From Lepturacanthus savala (taxonomy: Eukaryota; Chordata; Actinopteri; Scombriformes; Trichiuridae), in assembly GCA_030544235.1 (NCBI GenBank), contig CM060468.1, positions 5,927,758 through 5,991,757 on the forward strand: DNA of 64,000 nt. Direction: 5' to 3'. The notes beneath the pieces are model-generated. The model did not search any database. It was not told the DNA's origin and was given only the letters and a program-made list of their open reading frames with translations. The translations under genes were made by a program, and so were the position numbers. This document shows positions 38,787-50,520 of this stretch, one piece after another. How positions within the stretch are numbered: the stretch's first letter is position 1; every line of letters begins with the position of its first letter.

Positions 38787-38788
<2 letters not shown>
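38550..38788. other. Short noncoding stretch
   Basis: Nothing recognised between the MITE and the TA array. Confidence 0.6.

Positions 38789-38874
<86 letters not shown>
38789..38874. repeat. (AT)43 perfect microsatellite
   Basis: 86 bases of uninterrupted AT, the third long array of the cluster at 34.9-38.9 kb. Confidence 0.97.
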
Positions 38875-38877
<3 letters not shown>

Positions 38878-40611
38878 CAGTCTCTTAGCAGACACTGCTT
38901 ATATCTGTATAATGCATGACTTGCCCACAGTTCGCCAGCATTTACAAGCTGCATGAATGGACGTCAGTGCTACTGTACGCTGTGTTCTCAGAGAAGTGTT
39001 GTACCATTCTCTTCTTTCACCTGAATTATTAAGTTCCAGTCACAGGAAAATAAAATATGTAACCCATGTGCTCTACCCACTCTGTACTGTAGAACAGCAG
39101 GTCCTATTAAAATAGACCTATCCGCCTAAAAGACTACATGTGTAAAAATAAAAAAAGACAAAATGTCTCTGTTGTATTACTTTCAAAATACAAACTGGAA
39201 GTCAAAACTGGGACCGACAGACCCAATAGAGACGTGATCCGCACGTCTATCCAACATCAAATGGTAACATTTTGCAAATATCAGAAAAAAACAGAACACT
39301 TGTAGTGGAGTGTCTCGCTTCTATGTCAAAATGAAATGAAGATTCAGTGGTTGTATGAGCTCAAAATTAATATTCTGCAAGGACAAAAAAAGACCAAGTG
39401 ACCAAGTTGATAGCCTTAATATAGCGCATGTGTATTAGCCTACATCTGCATGCACATATTACTTAGTTTAATATTTACTTTTATGAAAAAAAATACTTAT
39501 CTAAACAATATTTCTGGGTGAACAACATCACGCACTCAAAGTTTAACCAGATACAGTTACTCTGCCTCCACTTTAGTATCTTAATCATGTGTGCAGCATT
39601 ATATACTACATGGCACCTGTTAATACCTGTTACTGTTAATAGATTAGCAGGTGATATTGAGTAGTCATGGGTTCATCTTCTGCAATATTGACGATATATT
39701 GATGAATAAGGCTGCAATCAGTCGATCGTTTTCAGTGACATCAACTTACGATGTTGCAAGATCTTTGTTAATGGAGCCTCCTTGTTCATCTGAAACCAGT
39801 TTGTTTCTCAAATCAGATCTCAGACTGTCCAGAGTTGTGTGTTATTACCAACCTGCCTGCATGGATTGCTTCCTTATGTCGCTTGGTGACATGACTGTCC
39901 AACGGTAAGTGATGGCTTGTAAGAAGACAAGTAATCTAACATGTCCTCCATTTTCATACCTGTAAAAAAGATGTGACTTGTCAACCTGATATGACAAAAG
40001 TCAGATTTGTCAGTCTCAACAGGGCCTAAGACAGAGTCTGGGAAACATTCATAGCTGGTGAGTCTTCCTTAGTATAGTATCCCTTAGAAACCTTCAGAGG
40101 ATGTTCAAGTATGTTGTAGCTAGGAAACGCAGCCCTGACTGATTAGTGTCCAATTACTTCACTTCAGTATGTGTATTGTCTGAGTGGAAAAAACTTGACT
40201 TGCAAATAGGTGGTTAAAATAGGTACTGCATGAGGGACATATGAATTAGTCTATAAAATGTTTTCTTTTGTGTATATAAGTGACCGATTCCAAGAAGTGT
40301 TTTTCTGTTTGAATAGTGTTTTCCCAATGATTGCACACAGTGTCATTTTTGAATGAAGCGTCTCTATATGGAACTGTATGTATAGTGTGCAAACAAAGTG
40401 TAGAGCAGCATAAGGAATACTCACAAAAGTCAAGATTTTGAAGCTTTTTTTTGTCTAAGCCTTAACTTTTAGTGTGTCAGCGAAGGGTAAAAACTGTAAT
40501 TACAAAGCTCACTTGTCGCTGTTGGAGTGTGTCAGTGTTTTGCTCGAGGGCCCCTCAGCACCAGGGTTTAAAACTTTGGATTTGGAAGGTGAAATATTCA
40601 TCGTCCTTTAC

Positions 40612-40644
<33 letters not shown>

Positions 40645-41039
40645 TAAGAGTGAGAGTGTGTATATGTGTACATTTGTAGGTTTCAGCATTGTTAGAATGG
40701 TTTCCCTTTTTAATTCTAGTAATTACTTTAATTTGAAGTAATTGCTCAATGGGTAAAGCCTCGGCACGTCCATCTGGACAACTAGCTCGCAGCAAAAATT
40801 AATTGGAATTTCCCATTCAAATTTTCGGTGCATACACACTGTGCAGACTTCCGCATGCGGCACTATTCACCACAATGTGAATGATACCATCATATCCCTT
40901 GTCCTGACGATGAATAGCTTAAAATATGATAGGAAATTAGGTTCCATAGACATGGGCCGATGAACCCTTAACCAAACAGGAAGCATTTTTATCTCCACAA
41001 TTTCCCCGGACGCATGAACCAAGCAGTGCCTGTCAGCCT
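38875..41039. other. Noncoding stretch with GA tract
   Basis: Contains a (GA)n run at 40614-40642. The open frame at 39651-39908 and those around the GA tract show no domain. No interspersed repeat recognised. Confidence 0.5.
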
Positions 41040-41500
41040 GGGTTGATAGAATGTTTCCTGCTGACAATGGCAGGGCTGCTATTGACAATTTCCAGGTTGC
41101 TGCTGCTGCTGCTGCTGCTGGCTGGAGCCATGATGTCATCATTCTTTGCAGCGGCGGAGCCCAAGAGCTCATCAGCAAGAAGCAGGAGGGAAGCTGTTTT
41201 GGTGGCTGATAAACCTCTGAGCTCCCTCTCATAATGGCAAGCAGCGCTCAAACAGAGCCCCGCTTCCATTATGCATGGGTTACAAATCATTTGGTAGTCA
41301 TTAATGAATATTTGATTATGTATGCTATTTCTAACTGCTTGAGTGGGGTATGCAAAAAAATATTACCGAGATAATAAGCATGAACCACGGGGAATTCTCT
41401 GATTTCCTGACAGTTTAGAAACAAGTATAAATAATAAATAGCAATGTAAATGCATCATCAGGGAAGCTAATCTTGTCAACATGATTTAGGGTTGCCATGG
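41040..41500. promoter_or_regulatory. Possible enhancer-like conserved element
   Basis: Dense in homeobox- and SOX-type motifs: acaatgg (41064-41070) close to an inverted attgacaat (41081-41089), a palindromic tcattaatga (41298-41307), atgcatgg and tatgcaaaa octamer-like sites. A TGC trinucleotide run (41098-41120) gives poly-Leu, poly-Ala or poly-Ser in different frames. Both strands stay open here (plus 41043-41234; minus 40867-41232 and 41033-41290), so a coding origin cannot be excluded. No frame is recognisable and no splice sites convince. Confidence 0.3.
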
Positions 41501-43029
41501 CAAGGCAAGGATCAGCTGTTTCTTTTTCATTTTTTTTATGCATGTATCTGTGTGTAAAGTTCAGATTATCGGTTGTTGGTTGGTAGTGGTGGCTATGCTA
41601 AAACACACATGCATTTTATAGCAGCTTGAAATCTCTAAATATCCTGTGTGAAACCTACTCAGTCAGCTGGTGGTGCACTCATTGTGAACTGATACAAGGG
41701 CTGGATGAGTCTCATCTGCGTGTATAGTATCCATCAGGCGACGGCTTCATGAAATCTACTTTGGTTTGGAGGGAGATTCAGTTGAAAGTAAATCTAGGAT
41801 GAGAAAACAACGCTCAGGGATTTATTTGTTGTCTTCTGTTCTGCACGAGCGCCACGGGGCGAGGATATACCTTTTTTTTTTTTTTTACTCCAGCCATGCA
41901 TTAAAAATGATCCCGAGGTTTCTCTCTGCTACGCTGCAGCTGACAGTCTTATTTAGTCTAGACTGAATCTCTTCTCCATTCATTAGCCTCGTCTGAGTTC
42001 AAAAGATCCTGTTTCACTCCAGCCAGCCAAAGCGCTGATTTGGCCCGTCTCTGGGACTTGATAGTTGAATCAATTAGCTTCTGTTGTCTCCCACAGGAAC
42101 ACACTACCTAGAATAGCATACGCCCTGACCAAGCATATTGGATTCACTTTAACACTGTTCCGATGCTGGCAAGCAGCCTGGATGGTGTGGGGAGGCAGAG
42201 GGGGAAGAGGGGGGCTGCAGAGAGATATAAAGGGAAGGCATGAATCCTGAGAGTGGACAGTATGAAGGGGAAAAATGGAAAGAAAATTGGGGAAAAAAGT
42301 ACATGCAGGAAATATTTTACTTTGCATCAGTTTCCTTAATTTTTTATAGCAGGGGTGGGAGCTCTCCAGTCAGCTGTATGTTAACTATTAGTTTCAGTGA
42401 TGTAGAAATGACAGAACTAGCACAAGAACGAGGCAGCTCAGTAGGAATTAATGAGGGCTAAATAGCAGCTAACACACAGGGTGAATACTTAGTATGCAAA
42501 CATAAAAACTACAATATTTGTAATTACTCCAGATCACTGTGTGGAGATCTGTTTTAACCTTGGCATTAAAAGGGTTTCATTTCACTTCATTAGTGTCAAA
42601 GAAATGACTCGTTATATCTACTTTGGCTCAAGTTGAAGCTGTGATATCCCTAACAAATTAAATTTCTTGTGGTTTTATACCATACCACATCTTGATATTA
42701 GAAGAACAGGTTGTTTTGTGTCTGTCTCATTAATATTAACTATAGTGCTGTGCTGATTGCTTAGGGCCCGGAAGTGCTACTTGCAGGGTTCTTGAGAATC
42801 ACTCATCTGATTGAAGTGTGTAGCCGATCAGATGAACGGTTCTAGGTATGTGAAGAAAATACAGATGGACAGAGCTTTGGTGCATTACAATGGGTGATTT
42901 GAATAAAGGGGGGGTGTTACTACTTATAGTTATGTGTTTGGGCAACAGGAACATTTTTTGTTTCAGATAATAGATCCTCCAAAGACCAAAAAATAACAAC
43001 AAATAAAAATCCAAATAGACCCAAATGAA
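41501..43029. other. Noncoding stretch, no gene seen
   Basis: Includes a T16 run near 41871-41886 and a G-rich segment at 42185-42225. Frames here are short and unsupported. Confidence 0.5.
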
Positions 43030-43335
43030 AATATTATTACTTAGAGCATTTATTTGCAGAAAAAATATACAATGTTTTCAGGCCTCAAACAATGCAAAGA
43101 AACAAGATCAAACAACATGTTTACACACACGAGTTCAGAAATCAATATTTTGTGCAATAACCCTCATTTTTAATCCCAGCTTCTTGGGTGACTTCATTCC
43201 ACTCCTGGTTCCTCTTTAAGCAGAATGAGGTGTGCAGGTTTTGAAATTCAGCAGACGTTGGAATGGAATGGCTGGAATACATGTAGAGATGCTGATTTCA
43301 GAAAAAAAAAACAGTTTTTCCAGAGCTGTATATAT
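43030..43335. mobile_element. Tc1/mariner-related remnant
   Basis: Phrases attttgtgcaataaccctca, tttttaatcccagcttcttg, cattccactcctggttcct and ggaatacatgtagagatgct match, in order, the reverse-strand 3' part of a Tc1-like element common in fish (recall). The transposase part is reduced to fragments. No terminal repeat pair can be delimited. Confidence 0.45.
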
Positions 43336-44110
43336 ATGTATTTGGTTGTTATTTGGACATAAAATGTGAAATTATGCTGCATTTGACTAGCAAATTATGC
43401 AAAATTGTATGTTTTCTTGTGCCAAAAGAAATGGAAAGACTGTATTTCTCTAAATATGCATAAAGCACTAAAGACAATGAGTGAATATATTAGTATGGAA
43501 GTAATTGTACTGTTTTGTCATAGAGTAGATGGTGAATTGAGTATCATTACTATTTAATAATACATGTTCTTCATTTATTTGTCTCTTGCCTTCTAAAAGA
43601 CATCACTCTCTTCTTTCGCCGCCCCCGTGCCTCCTTTTCATCCAGCTTGTGTAGAGCTCACTACCTGCCCTGAATTTTAAGATGCTGCTGGAACATTTAC
43701 TCCTAGAGACTTTAGAGAAGTTATCTTTTTTTAACTTTACAACACTGTGGATTCTTTCACATGGAAATAAATCACTGGCCTCTGTCTGCAAACATCTCAC
43801 GACCACAAAGCCATTTGAGGTCAGTAAACAACAGCTGACGGCACATAATCAACACAGTCAGTCAACTGTACTGTCTGCTGATGAGCCTCATGATCTATCA
43901 GAGATGGTGAGATGGTGGAAGCTGGAGATTGTGCCTGTCACTCAGACTAACACACCTGGGACTCGACAGCTGCTTCTTCTTTCTCTCTTTCGCTCTGTGT
44001 GTGTGTGTGTGTGTGTGTCAAGGTGACGCTTCACTGCACCTACAGTGAGTTTTAATGGAAATATATCTATCTTAAACTAATCAGATAAAGACTTTTCTGT
44101 TTGTTGCATA
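43336..44110. other. Noncoding stretch with GT tract
   Basis: A (GT)n run lies at 43997-44019. The 114-codon plus frame at 43682-44026 ends in it and has no domain. Confidence 0.5.
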
Positions 44111-44473
44111 CACTACCGTTCAAAAGTTTGGGGTCACTTAGAAATTTCCTTATTTTTTTGAAAGAAAATCACTATATTTTTCAATGAAGATAACTTTAAA
44201 CTAATCAGAAATGCACCCTATACATTACTAATGTGGTAAATGACTTTTCTGGCTGCAAATGGCTGTGCAATATCTACATAGGTGTATAGAAGCCCATTTC
44301 CAGCAACTATCACTCCAGTGTTCTAATGGTACAATGTGTTTGCTCATTACCTCAGAAGGCTAATGTGATAACATTTTCTATTAATTTTACAACTCATGGT
44401 GGTAAATTATAGTGTGACTTTTCATTGAAAACACAAAATTGTCTGGGTGAACCCAAACGTTTGAACGGTAGTG
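44111..44473 (+). mobile_element. Tc1/mariner-type MITE, copy 2, complete
   Basis: 363 bases between TA dinucleotides (44109-44110 and 44474-44475). The left end cactaccgttcaaaagtttg and the reverse complement of the right end, cactaccgttcaaacgtttg, differ at one of 20 positions. The TA target and this terminal repeat fit Tc1/mariner. No transposase frame, so it must have moved with an enzyme supplied from elsewhere. Confidence 0.92.
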
Positions 44474-44993
44474 TATTTCATACACACACACACTAATCAT
44501 ATAGTATATCACTGGTATACATCAGAGGGAGACCATAGAGGTCCTCTGTAGCTCTATAAGTGGTATCTAATGATAGGTTTTAGTTTTTACATCCCAAGGT
44601 GAGGACACAAGCGTTCTTCTCTTCCTTTCTCTGGCTTCGGCTTTAAACAGAAGTGAAGCGCTGTATACAAGAGGTTGTGCTTCAGTGACCCTGGCATCTC
44701 TTGGCTGTCAAGGATTTGGCCTCAGAGAGCTACAGAACCTTTGAAAGCATGTCAATGAGCTGTTTTATTCCCTTCAACAAGCAGCAGGACTCGAAACATG
44801 AGTTAGAGATACAAGTTCTATGTGTTGTCTGTTAGTTCGCACCACCTGTCATGTGGAGATTATCATGTCCACTACAGAAACACAATAAAACAGATGCCTT
44901 TATCTTTATTGAATAGTTTCTAACAGGATATTCATTAAACACCATTAATTTCTGTTATTATGATTATATTGACAGAACCCTATTTTCTACTCT

Positions 44994-45300
44994 CTTAAAG
45001 GGATAGTTTGGTATTTTTGACATCTCAAACACACAAACATAAATGCATATAGATGATGTTTCCTCCTGCTGCTGATGTGAGCCAATAGGACCCATCTCAC
45101 TACAACTTCTGCTCTCAGTCTTCAGCCAAAAGCTTCACATTCCTGCTACTGACAGACTGTCTGCTTTTCCTGGAGAAATCACACACCACGTGGAAGCGAA
45201 AAATTGAGCTTTGAGGTTTCAAGAATCTCTCCCTCACTATACTTCACTCATATAGTTCCTCTCTGATTGTAGTTTTCCACCAGCAGCAATCATAGCTTAC
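44994..45300. repeat. MITE-like dispersed repeat related to 10690-10800
   Basis: Begins with cttaaagggatagtttggta, a typical left end of fish MITEs. It contains the block (cttcagccaaaagcttcaca, gaaatcacacaccacgtgg) shared with 10700-10770. The right end was not located. Confidence 0.45.
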
Positions 45301-45852
45301 TCACAGTCACATCTAAAATAGGTTTAATAGTAGATTAAAGCTTCAGTGAGCTCTCTGGTTCCTGCCGCAGTAGAATCTGACGGGAGGCTGATTACTTTCA
45401 TTCGTCACTCAAGTTGTCACCATGATGGTGATTATTGAAGTCCACGCTCACAGTAGTGTTTGGAAGTGTATGTGATGTGAGTCACAGCTACAGAATGTCG
45501 ATGTATTCACAGAATCCTTCTTGTGTGATGCTGAGATCTCGAATTATCTGCTTGTGTAGTATGCATGTCTGAGTCGGTGTGTAATCCTCTGTGGGAATCT
45601 CTCTGTCTCCTCATTAGTTTTCCCTCCATGCAGCATGGATTACAGGGGCTTTGGAGTCGATACACACACACACACACACACGCATGCGCACTGTGTAGCC
45701 CCCACACTCTCATATGTCTCCTGTGTCATGAGAGGATGGTTGCATAGAAACAGATTGCTGTTTCTTCAACAGCCTGTGATAATCTTTGAAAGTCAGAGTA
45801 GTGACACATTGTGAATGATGGATCCTGTAACAAGGACATATTTGATGTCTAT
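45301..45852. other. Noncoding stretch with CA tract
   Basis: A (CA)10-type run lies at 45662-45681. No gene recognised. Confidence 0.55.
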
Positions 45853-46126
45853 TTAACCTTTGTGTTTTCCTGGAGTCATTCTCACCCCAAATTAAATCTC
45901 CCACTGTCAAAAAAGGGTGTAATTTCCTTTAAATAATGTCTACTGCCTTCCAAAACCGATGCAAATATGTGTGGTAATGGGTTGTACTGAAGAATAAAGG
46001 TGTAACACAGAATCTATTGGCAATATATGTTGTGTGTACTTTAAATAACAGTCAAACTAGGTAGGTCATTTTTGACCCCAGAGCACAAATGGTGTATAGT
46101 AATCTGGAGGACATTATGAGGGTTAA
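45853..46126. mobile_element. piggyBac-like MITE between TTAA sites
   Basis: It begins ttaacctttgtgttttcctg then gagtcattctcacccc, and ends gtcatttttgacccc ... ggacattatgagggttaa. The two TTAA tetranucleotides lie at 45853-45856 and 46123-46126, and the reverse complement of the right end (ttaaccctcataatgtcct) resembles the left. It is of the same type as 31731-31902 but without the pyrimidine core. Confidence 0.6.
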
Positions 46127-47870
46127 CCTCTATCGTGAGTGGTACAGTGGAGGAGCAATACTATGCTTCAGTCGTTTCTATGTGCACATAAAACAACATT
46201 TATGGTCTCAAAGTTGTTTCACATCGATTGACACTTTGCATGACCAATCAAACCATGTGGTCAGGAGATAGCCAGCTTGAAAGCCAATGAGGATTGATTA
46301 TGAAAGTCTGACCATCTCTGGTTTGATGGACAGCAGTGCAACATAGTGTAAATTTCACATGACAGGACCAACAGGACCAATAGCCAACATTTTCATTCAA
46401 AAAAGCACCCCATTCAAAAAAGCACTTGAATGGGGTTAAATAGTCAACATGTGTGGTCCTGAGCAGTACTTTCTTGATTTTTTTTGCATCTATGGTATTT
46501 AACCACCAGTCAAGCTGCCAAATCCTAATGAGTACATATGTCACCTTTTACAGACATTCATCTAATTATCTTTATTTCAGACATTGTGGGAGTTTCACAG
46601 AAAATTTTGGAACTACCCTGCATGATGGAAAATTACACTAACTCCACAGTGCATGTAAGCAAAGCGTGACCTAAGCGACACTGCTTTGCTCCATCCGAAA
46701 AGTGAAGCCAAGAGTCAAAATGACTATTTGACACCCTGGGAATGAGAAAGGGCTGTCGATATACGATATGATCTGATTTGAATTAAGGATTGCTCGAGCT
46801 GAGATAAGCTGCTTGATTCCTCTGGGATCAGGGCTTGACTGTGCAAAGAGAACTGATTTTATCCTCAGATATTCACTGACTGGGTTCAGTTCACTGGCAA
46901 CTGATGAATGAAAGTGGTGTTTGACACAGGAAGCCCCTTTTATGTTTCTTAATTGGGTTGGGGGGAAAAAAGAACCTCTAAAATTAATTTTAATGAGTTT
47001 TCATATTGGAATTGACATACATCTGAAAATTATGGAAAAGAGCTTTCACCTGAGACTCGCCTCCCATTTGATCGGATGCCACCACTAATGCTCTAAGTAG
47101 TGAGTTGTGGTTTGATTCCTGAGTGGCTGGATCATTTCCTGCACTGTTCTAATCTGTCCCCATATTAAGTGTGTATCCATCCAAAACTCTTTCAAAAATC
47201 TCCTGTCTCAGGTATATAGCTGCACATGTATTTGGGAGCAATTTTAAGGCTGAAGCACAATAGTTAATTAAGATAATAGTTAAGTTTTCTTTGCACTGGA
47301 GTATCTACAATACCCATTATCATGGCCACTTCCCTCTCAAGGCATTCTATTGATAAATAATGGATTTGAATACTTGAATAGGTTTTAATGAAAATGAATA
47401 TTGGGCTCCCTGAAAAAAACTACTTCAAACAACAATCCTTGAAGGACAGTTCTTTAAAAACATGATTTTCAGCAGCAAATGGTTCTGGGTCAAACCTCAG
47501 CCCCTCAAGAAGAATTGTTTTGGAACCCTTATTTCTAAGAGTGTCGACCTTCTCTATCCCTCACATATGCAATGAAATTACAGGTATAGCTGTGGAGGTT
47601 TTGTTTGTAGACACCTGTAAAAAAAGGAAATGAAGGTGAGGAAGGGGGTGGAGTAAGAATTGCAGTGAGAAAGCAGATGTATAGGTCAGAGGGAGGGTTT
47701 TATGACATGACTGGATAGGAAAATTCATGTTTACTAGACAGCAAGGATACGTTGTCATTTGATATTCCTTGTTCTAATCCTGCTTTGTCTCACTCTTGTT
47801 TTATTTGTCCCCCCCCTCTCATCCACTCCTATGTTCATTGAGGTTGTCCAGTCCCTCTGTTTGTATCCAG
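46127..47870. other. Noncoding stretch with a small hairpin
   Basis: At 46394-46425 the 15-mer cattcaaaaaagcac occurs twice, and ccccattcaa/ttgaatgggg (46408-46417 and 46426-46435) form a perfect 10-bp stem with an 8-base loop. No other structure is recognised. A polypyrimidine run before 47871 may serve the exon candidate. Confidence 0.5.
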
Positions 47871-48039
47871 TTGACGATTTACTATGGTGACAACGTCTTG
47901 GACGTCAAGGACTGGTTAGTTGCATCTAGGTGCAGAGGGACAAGTGAGAGTGAAGAGCAGTCTCAAAGACAGATAAAGAGAGACTCTCTAATCAGATGGA
48001 GAGAAATAGCTTTTAGTCCCACCCTCTTACAACATCCAG
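47871..48039 (+). CDS. Candidate internal exon, unrecognised
   Basis: A 169-base open segment lies between a plausible acceptor (ctctgtttgtatccag, with C-rich sequence about 50 bases upstream) and a good donor (catccag|gtaaac). It enters in phase 0 and leaves in phase 1. The peptide starts LTIYYGDNVLDVKDWL and continues with a charged Ser/Glu/Arg-rich part; I recognise no domain. The frame also stays open upstream to an ATG at 47796. No neighbouring exon could be identified, so the gene, if any, is unknown. Directly after the donor comes a (CT)42(GT)5 array. Splice-like sites around open frames arise by chance in 64 kb, so this is a lead only. Confidence 0.28.
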
Positions 48040-48041
48040 GT

Positions 48042-48044
<3 letters not shown>

Positions 48045-48138
<94 letters not shown>
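48045..48138 (+). repeat. (CT)42(GT)5 compound microsatellite
   Basis: 84 bases of perfect CT followed by five GT units. It starts five bases after the donor GT of the exon candidate, so it would lie at the extreme 5' end of that intron. Confidence 0.97.
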
Positions 48139-48721
48139 TTTCATGACCACAGGCTCTTTTTTTTAAGAAAAATAAAACATGATAAGCAGCAGTAGTTATT
48201 TGTATGGTAATTCACCAACAAGAAACACATCACACATTTGGAGTAACCACAGTTTAGTAGAACGACTAAAGATTCTGTGTGTGCATGGATCCTACATTAT
48301 GACCTTCCCTCTTCGCTGAGCAAAACTATTCCTCCTTTAAGCAGCACTGATCTCACAGTGAATAGGAGGGGGACAGTCTAATCTAGTAGTGACAGGTCAA
48401 AGCCATAATGTTGGCATCTATATGAACTGTGTCATATGTTAATTTTTGAAGCTCAGTATTTTCACAGATCCATGATTTTACTTTCACACTTTATCATGGT
48501 GCTAATTATGTTGTTTTACTAAAAGTTAACTTTAATCCGCGCTCTAAAATGAACCAGTACCACCAAAGACTGACTGAATAATAATTACCACACAATCCAA
48601 CCAGGGCCTCCTTGTTGATTGTGGTCTTTTTAGTGGTGATATTTCTGTTGGAGATAGTTTGTCTCTGCTCAGTTGATTATTAGTGTCCAATTATATTTTA
48701 ATAGGTTTATTTACCCTCACA
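48139..48721. other. Noncoding stretch, no gene seen
   Basis: No repeat or coding motif recognised. Confidence 0.55.
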
Positions 48722-48870
48722 TTAAAGGTACAGTGTGTAGTTGTCTGGCAGCATCTAGTGGTGAGTTTGCAGATTGCAACCAACTGAATATCCCAGTGTG
48801 CCAGAGAACTGAGGGTAGCTGCAGAACATGTGAAAGGTGGCTAAGTCTAACATAGTTAAGACACTAAGTA
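48722..48870 (+). mobile_element. hAT-like MITE, left end
   Basis: Starts ttaaaggtacagtgtgtag, then gcatctagtggtgagtttgc and agattgcaaccaactgaata, a very well preserved left part of a common fish MITE (recall). The right end (gtgcacctttaa type) is missing, so it is a truncated copy of the family represented by its right half at 38287-38549. Confidence 0.7.
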
Positions 48871-49449
48871 GTGACTAAACCACAGGTCTTATATGTACAA
48901 CATATCAAGGGTGGACAAAATAACTACACCACTATATAATGTAAAACTATTTATCTAAATGTAATATATTATGCCCTAGGTGTTACCTTTCCAAACCATA
49001 ATTTTGAGAAATGTTGATTCGACTTCAGTTTGTTTGAAAAAACAAAATATGTTAATATGTTAGGGTTACATTGGAAATGATCACATATGTACAGAGTTTG
49101 CAACATAAATAACACAAATGATCAATAATGGAAAAGCTTTCTATACATGCTGATGTATTACTACAGAGGACAGCAGGCTACACCGTGAGTAATCTGTAAG
49201 ACCATTGGTAGACAGCAACATCTCCCAACTCCACTATCTACTTGTTACAGGGCTGAGTGTACAGCTAGACGCATATCACTGAGATAATCAAATGTGCACA
49301 TTAGGTGTGCAACAACTGCAAAAAAGACTCCTACACACCACTTTTATCTGTGTTTTTTATCCCTAGCTTTCTGTATTATTCAATATCTAAACTGCTTATT
49401 GATTTCAGCCGCAATTAACCGGTGAGATAATGAGACCCTTGATATCGTT
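48871..49449. other. Noncoding stretch, no gene seen
   Basis: AT-rich; nothing recognised. Confidence 0.55.
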
Positions 49450-49910
49450 GCTTTAGAATGGTCCACTGAGTGGCCGATTCAGCCTGTTTTAGCTTTTGGC
49501 AGAATTGTACCAACAGTGTGATCCAATGTGGACATTATCTATGTCAGGAAGCCCGTCAACTGGAACCCACTGACACAGATAACGTCTGAGGGGTGGCCAC
49601 ATGCACTTATCTTTGCTGTTTGATGCTGATCTAAAGCTGTGTACTGTGTTCTGCCCATAAGCCCCTCTATAGTCATTAGTTTCCAGCCATTTTATTAACT
49701 GTAGTCATCGATTCCCGGGAATGAGTGAAGCGCCACATTGTGTGATTAGCTGGCTGGCTTTCCAATAGTCAGAGTGAGTGTGTGTGTGTGTGTGTGTGTG
49801 TGGGTGTATGTGTCTGTGTATGTGTTTGTGTGTGTTGGGAGGAGGGACATTCCAACTTGTGTGGTGTTCCTGGGTCAGTTAGTTCTCTGTAGCCTCTGGG
49901 CTTAAGTGCA
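49450..49910 (+). repeat. Block A2, diverged copy of 22830-23300
   Basis: Same order of matches as in A1: tccactgagt, attatctatgtcaggaagcc, the 31-base core at 49604-49634, agtcattagtttccagcc, catcgattcccgggaatga, and a right end gtagcctctgggctt. It has gained a (TG)n-rich tract (49778-49836) absent from A1. Overall identity outside the core is roughly two thirds by eye. Confidence 0.75.
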
Positions 49911-50422
49911 TTTTCGATTTTTTTGTCACTACACAGGCAATTAGGTAAGGGTTAATCAACAGCTAGGTGTGCATTAAATGATTTTCTTGCATGACGTGGA
50001 TGCACCAACACCAGTGTAACTCTAAATTAAGCTTGAATTTTGTGATACTTAGACATTCATTGAATTGATCATTTTTTTTAAAAAAAGAGGCGATCAAATA
50101 TAGTGCTTGCTTTGTTTTTTTGTTTTTTTTTCTATATTTACTTTTTCCTCTGCTGTGGTCCCATTCTTTAGAACAGTTGCATTCTCCAAACAGAAATCTG
50201 CCATTGGTGTGTTTTCCTTCCCAGTCCATTTATCAAGTTGGAAAGTCTGCTGTGGTTTAGGCAATCGGTAACAAGTAAAGTTTGTTATGCTCCAGTTTTT
50301 GAATTCTGAACAGGTGATCCAACTCGAGCCAAACTATATTTGTGTTAAACGATTTGGCATTAGGAATTTTAAACCCCAGATTCTTCTATTTGGTGTTTGC
50401 AGCTACACACCACATGTCTTTA
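49911..50422. other. Noncoding stretch between A2 and B2
   Basis: No match to the A1-B1 interval. T- and A-rich runs at 50071-50135. No gene. Confidence 0.5.
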
Positions 50423-50520
50423 TCTATCTATAAAAGCTGTGTGTCTGTGGCTCATGTATCTCTCTGACTTTCAGATCAACCTCAGCTTTCGCTTATAGCT
50501 TGCACTTGGCAAAACATCAT
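50423..50520 (+). repeat. Dispersed repeat, tatctatctataaaa type
   Basis: tatctatctataaaagctgt, then gtgtctgtggctcatgtatc and tctctgactttcagatcaac, resembles a widespread animal repeat that starts with the same words (possibly Helitron-related, from recall). Its presence between A2 and B2 may partly explain why that interval is longer than A1-B1. Confidence 0.4.

Noticed and set aside
47796..48146. Ser-Leu repeat C-terminus of the 116-codon frame
   Set aside because: Translation of the CT array. Only the part before 48040 is considered as an exon candidate.
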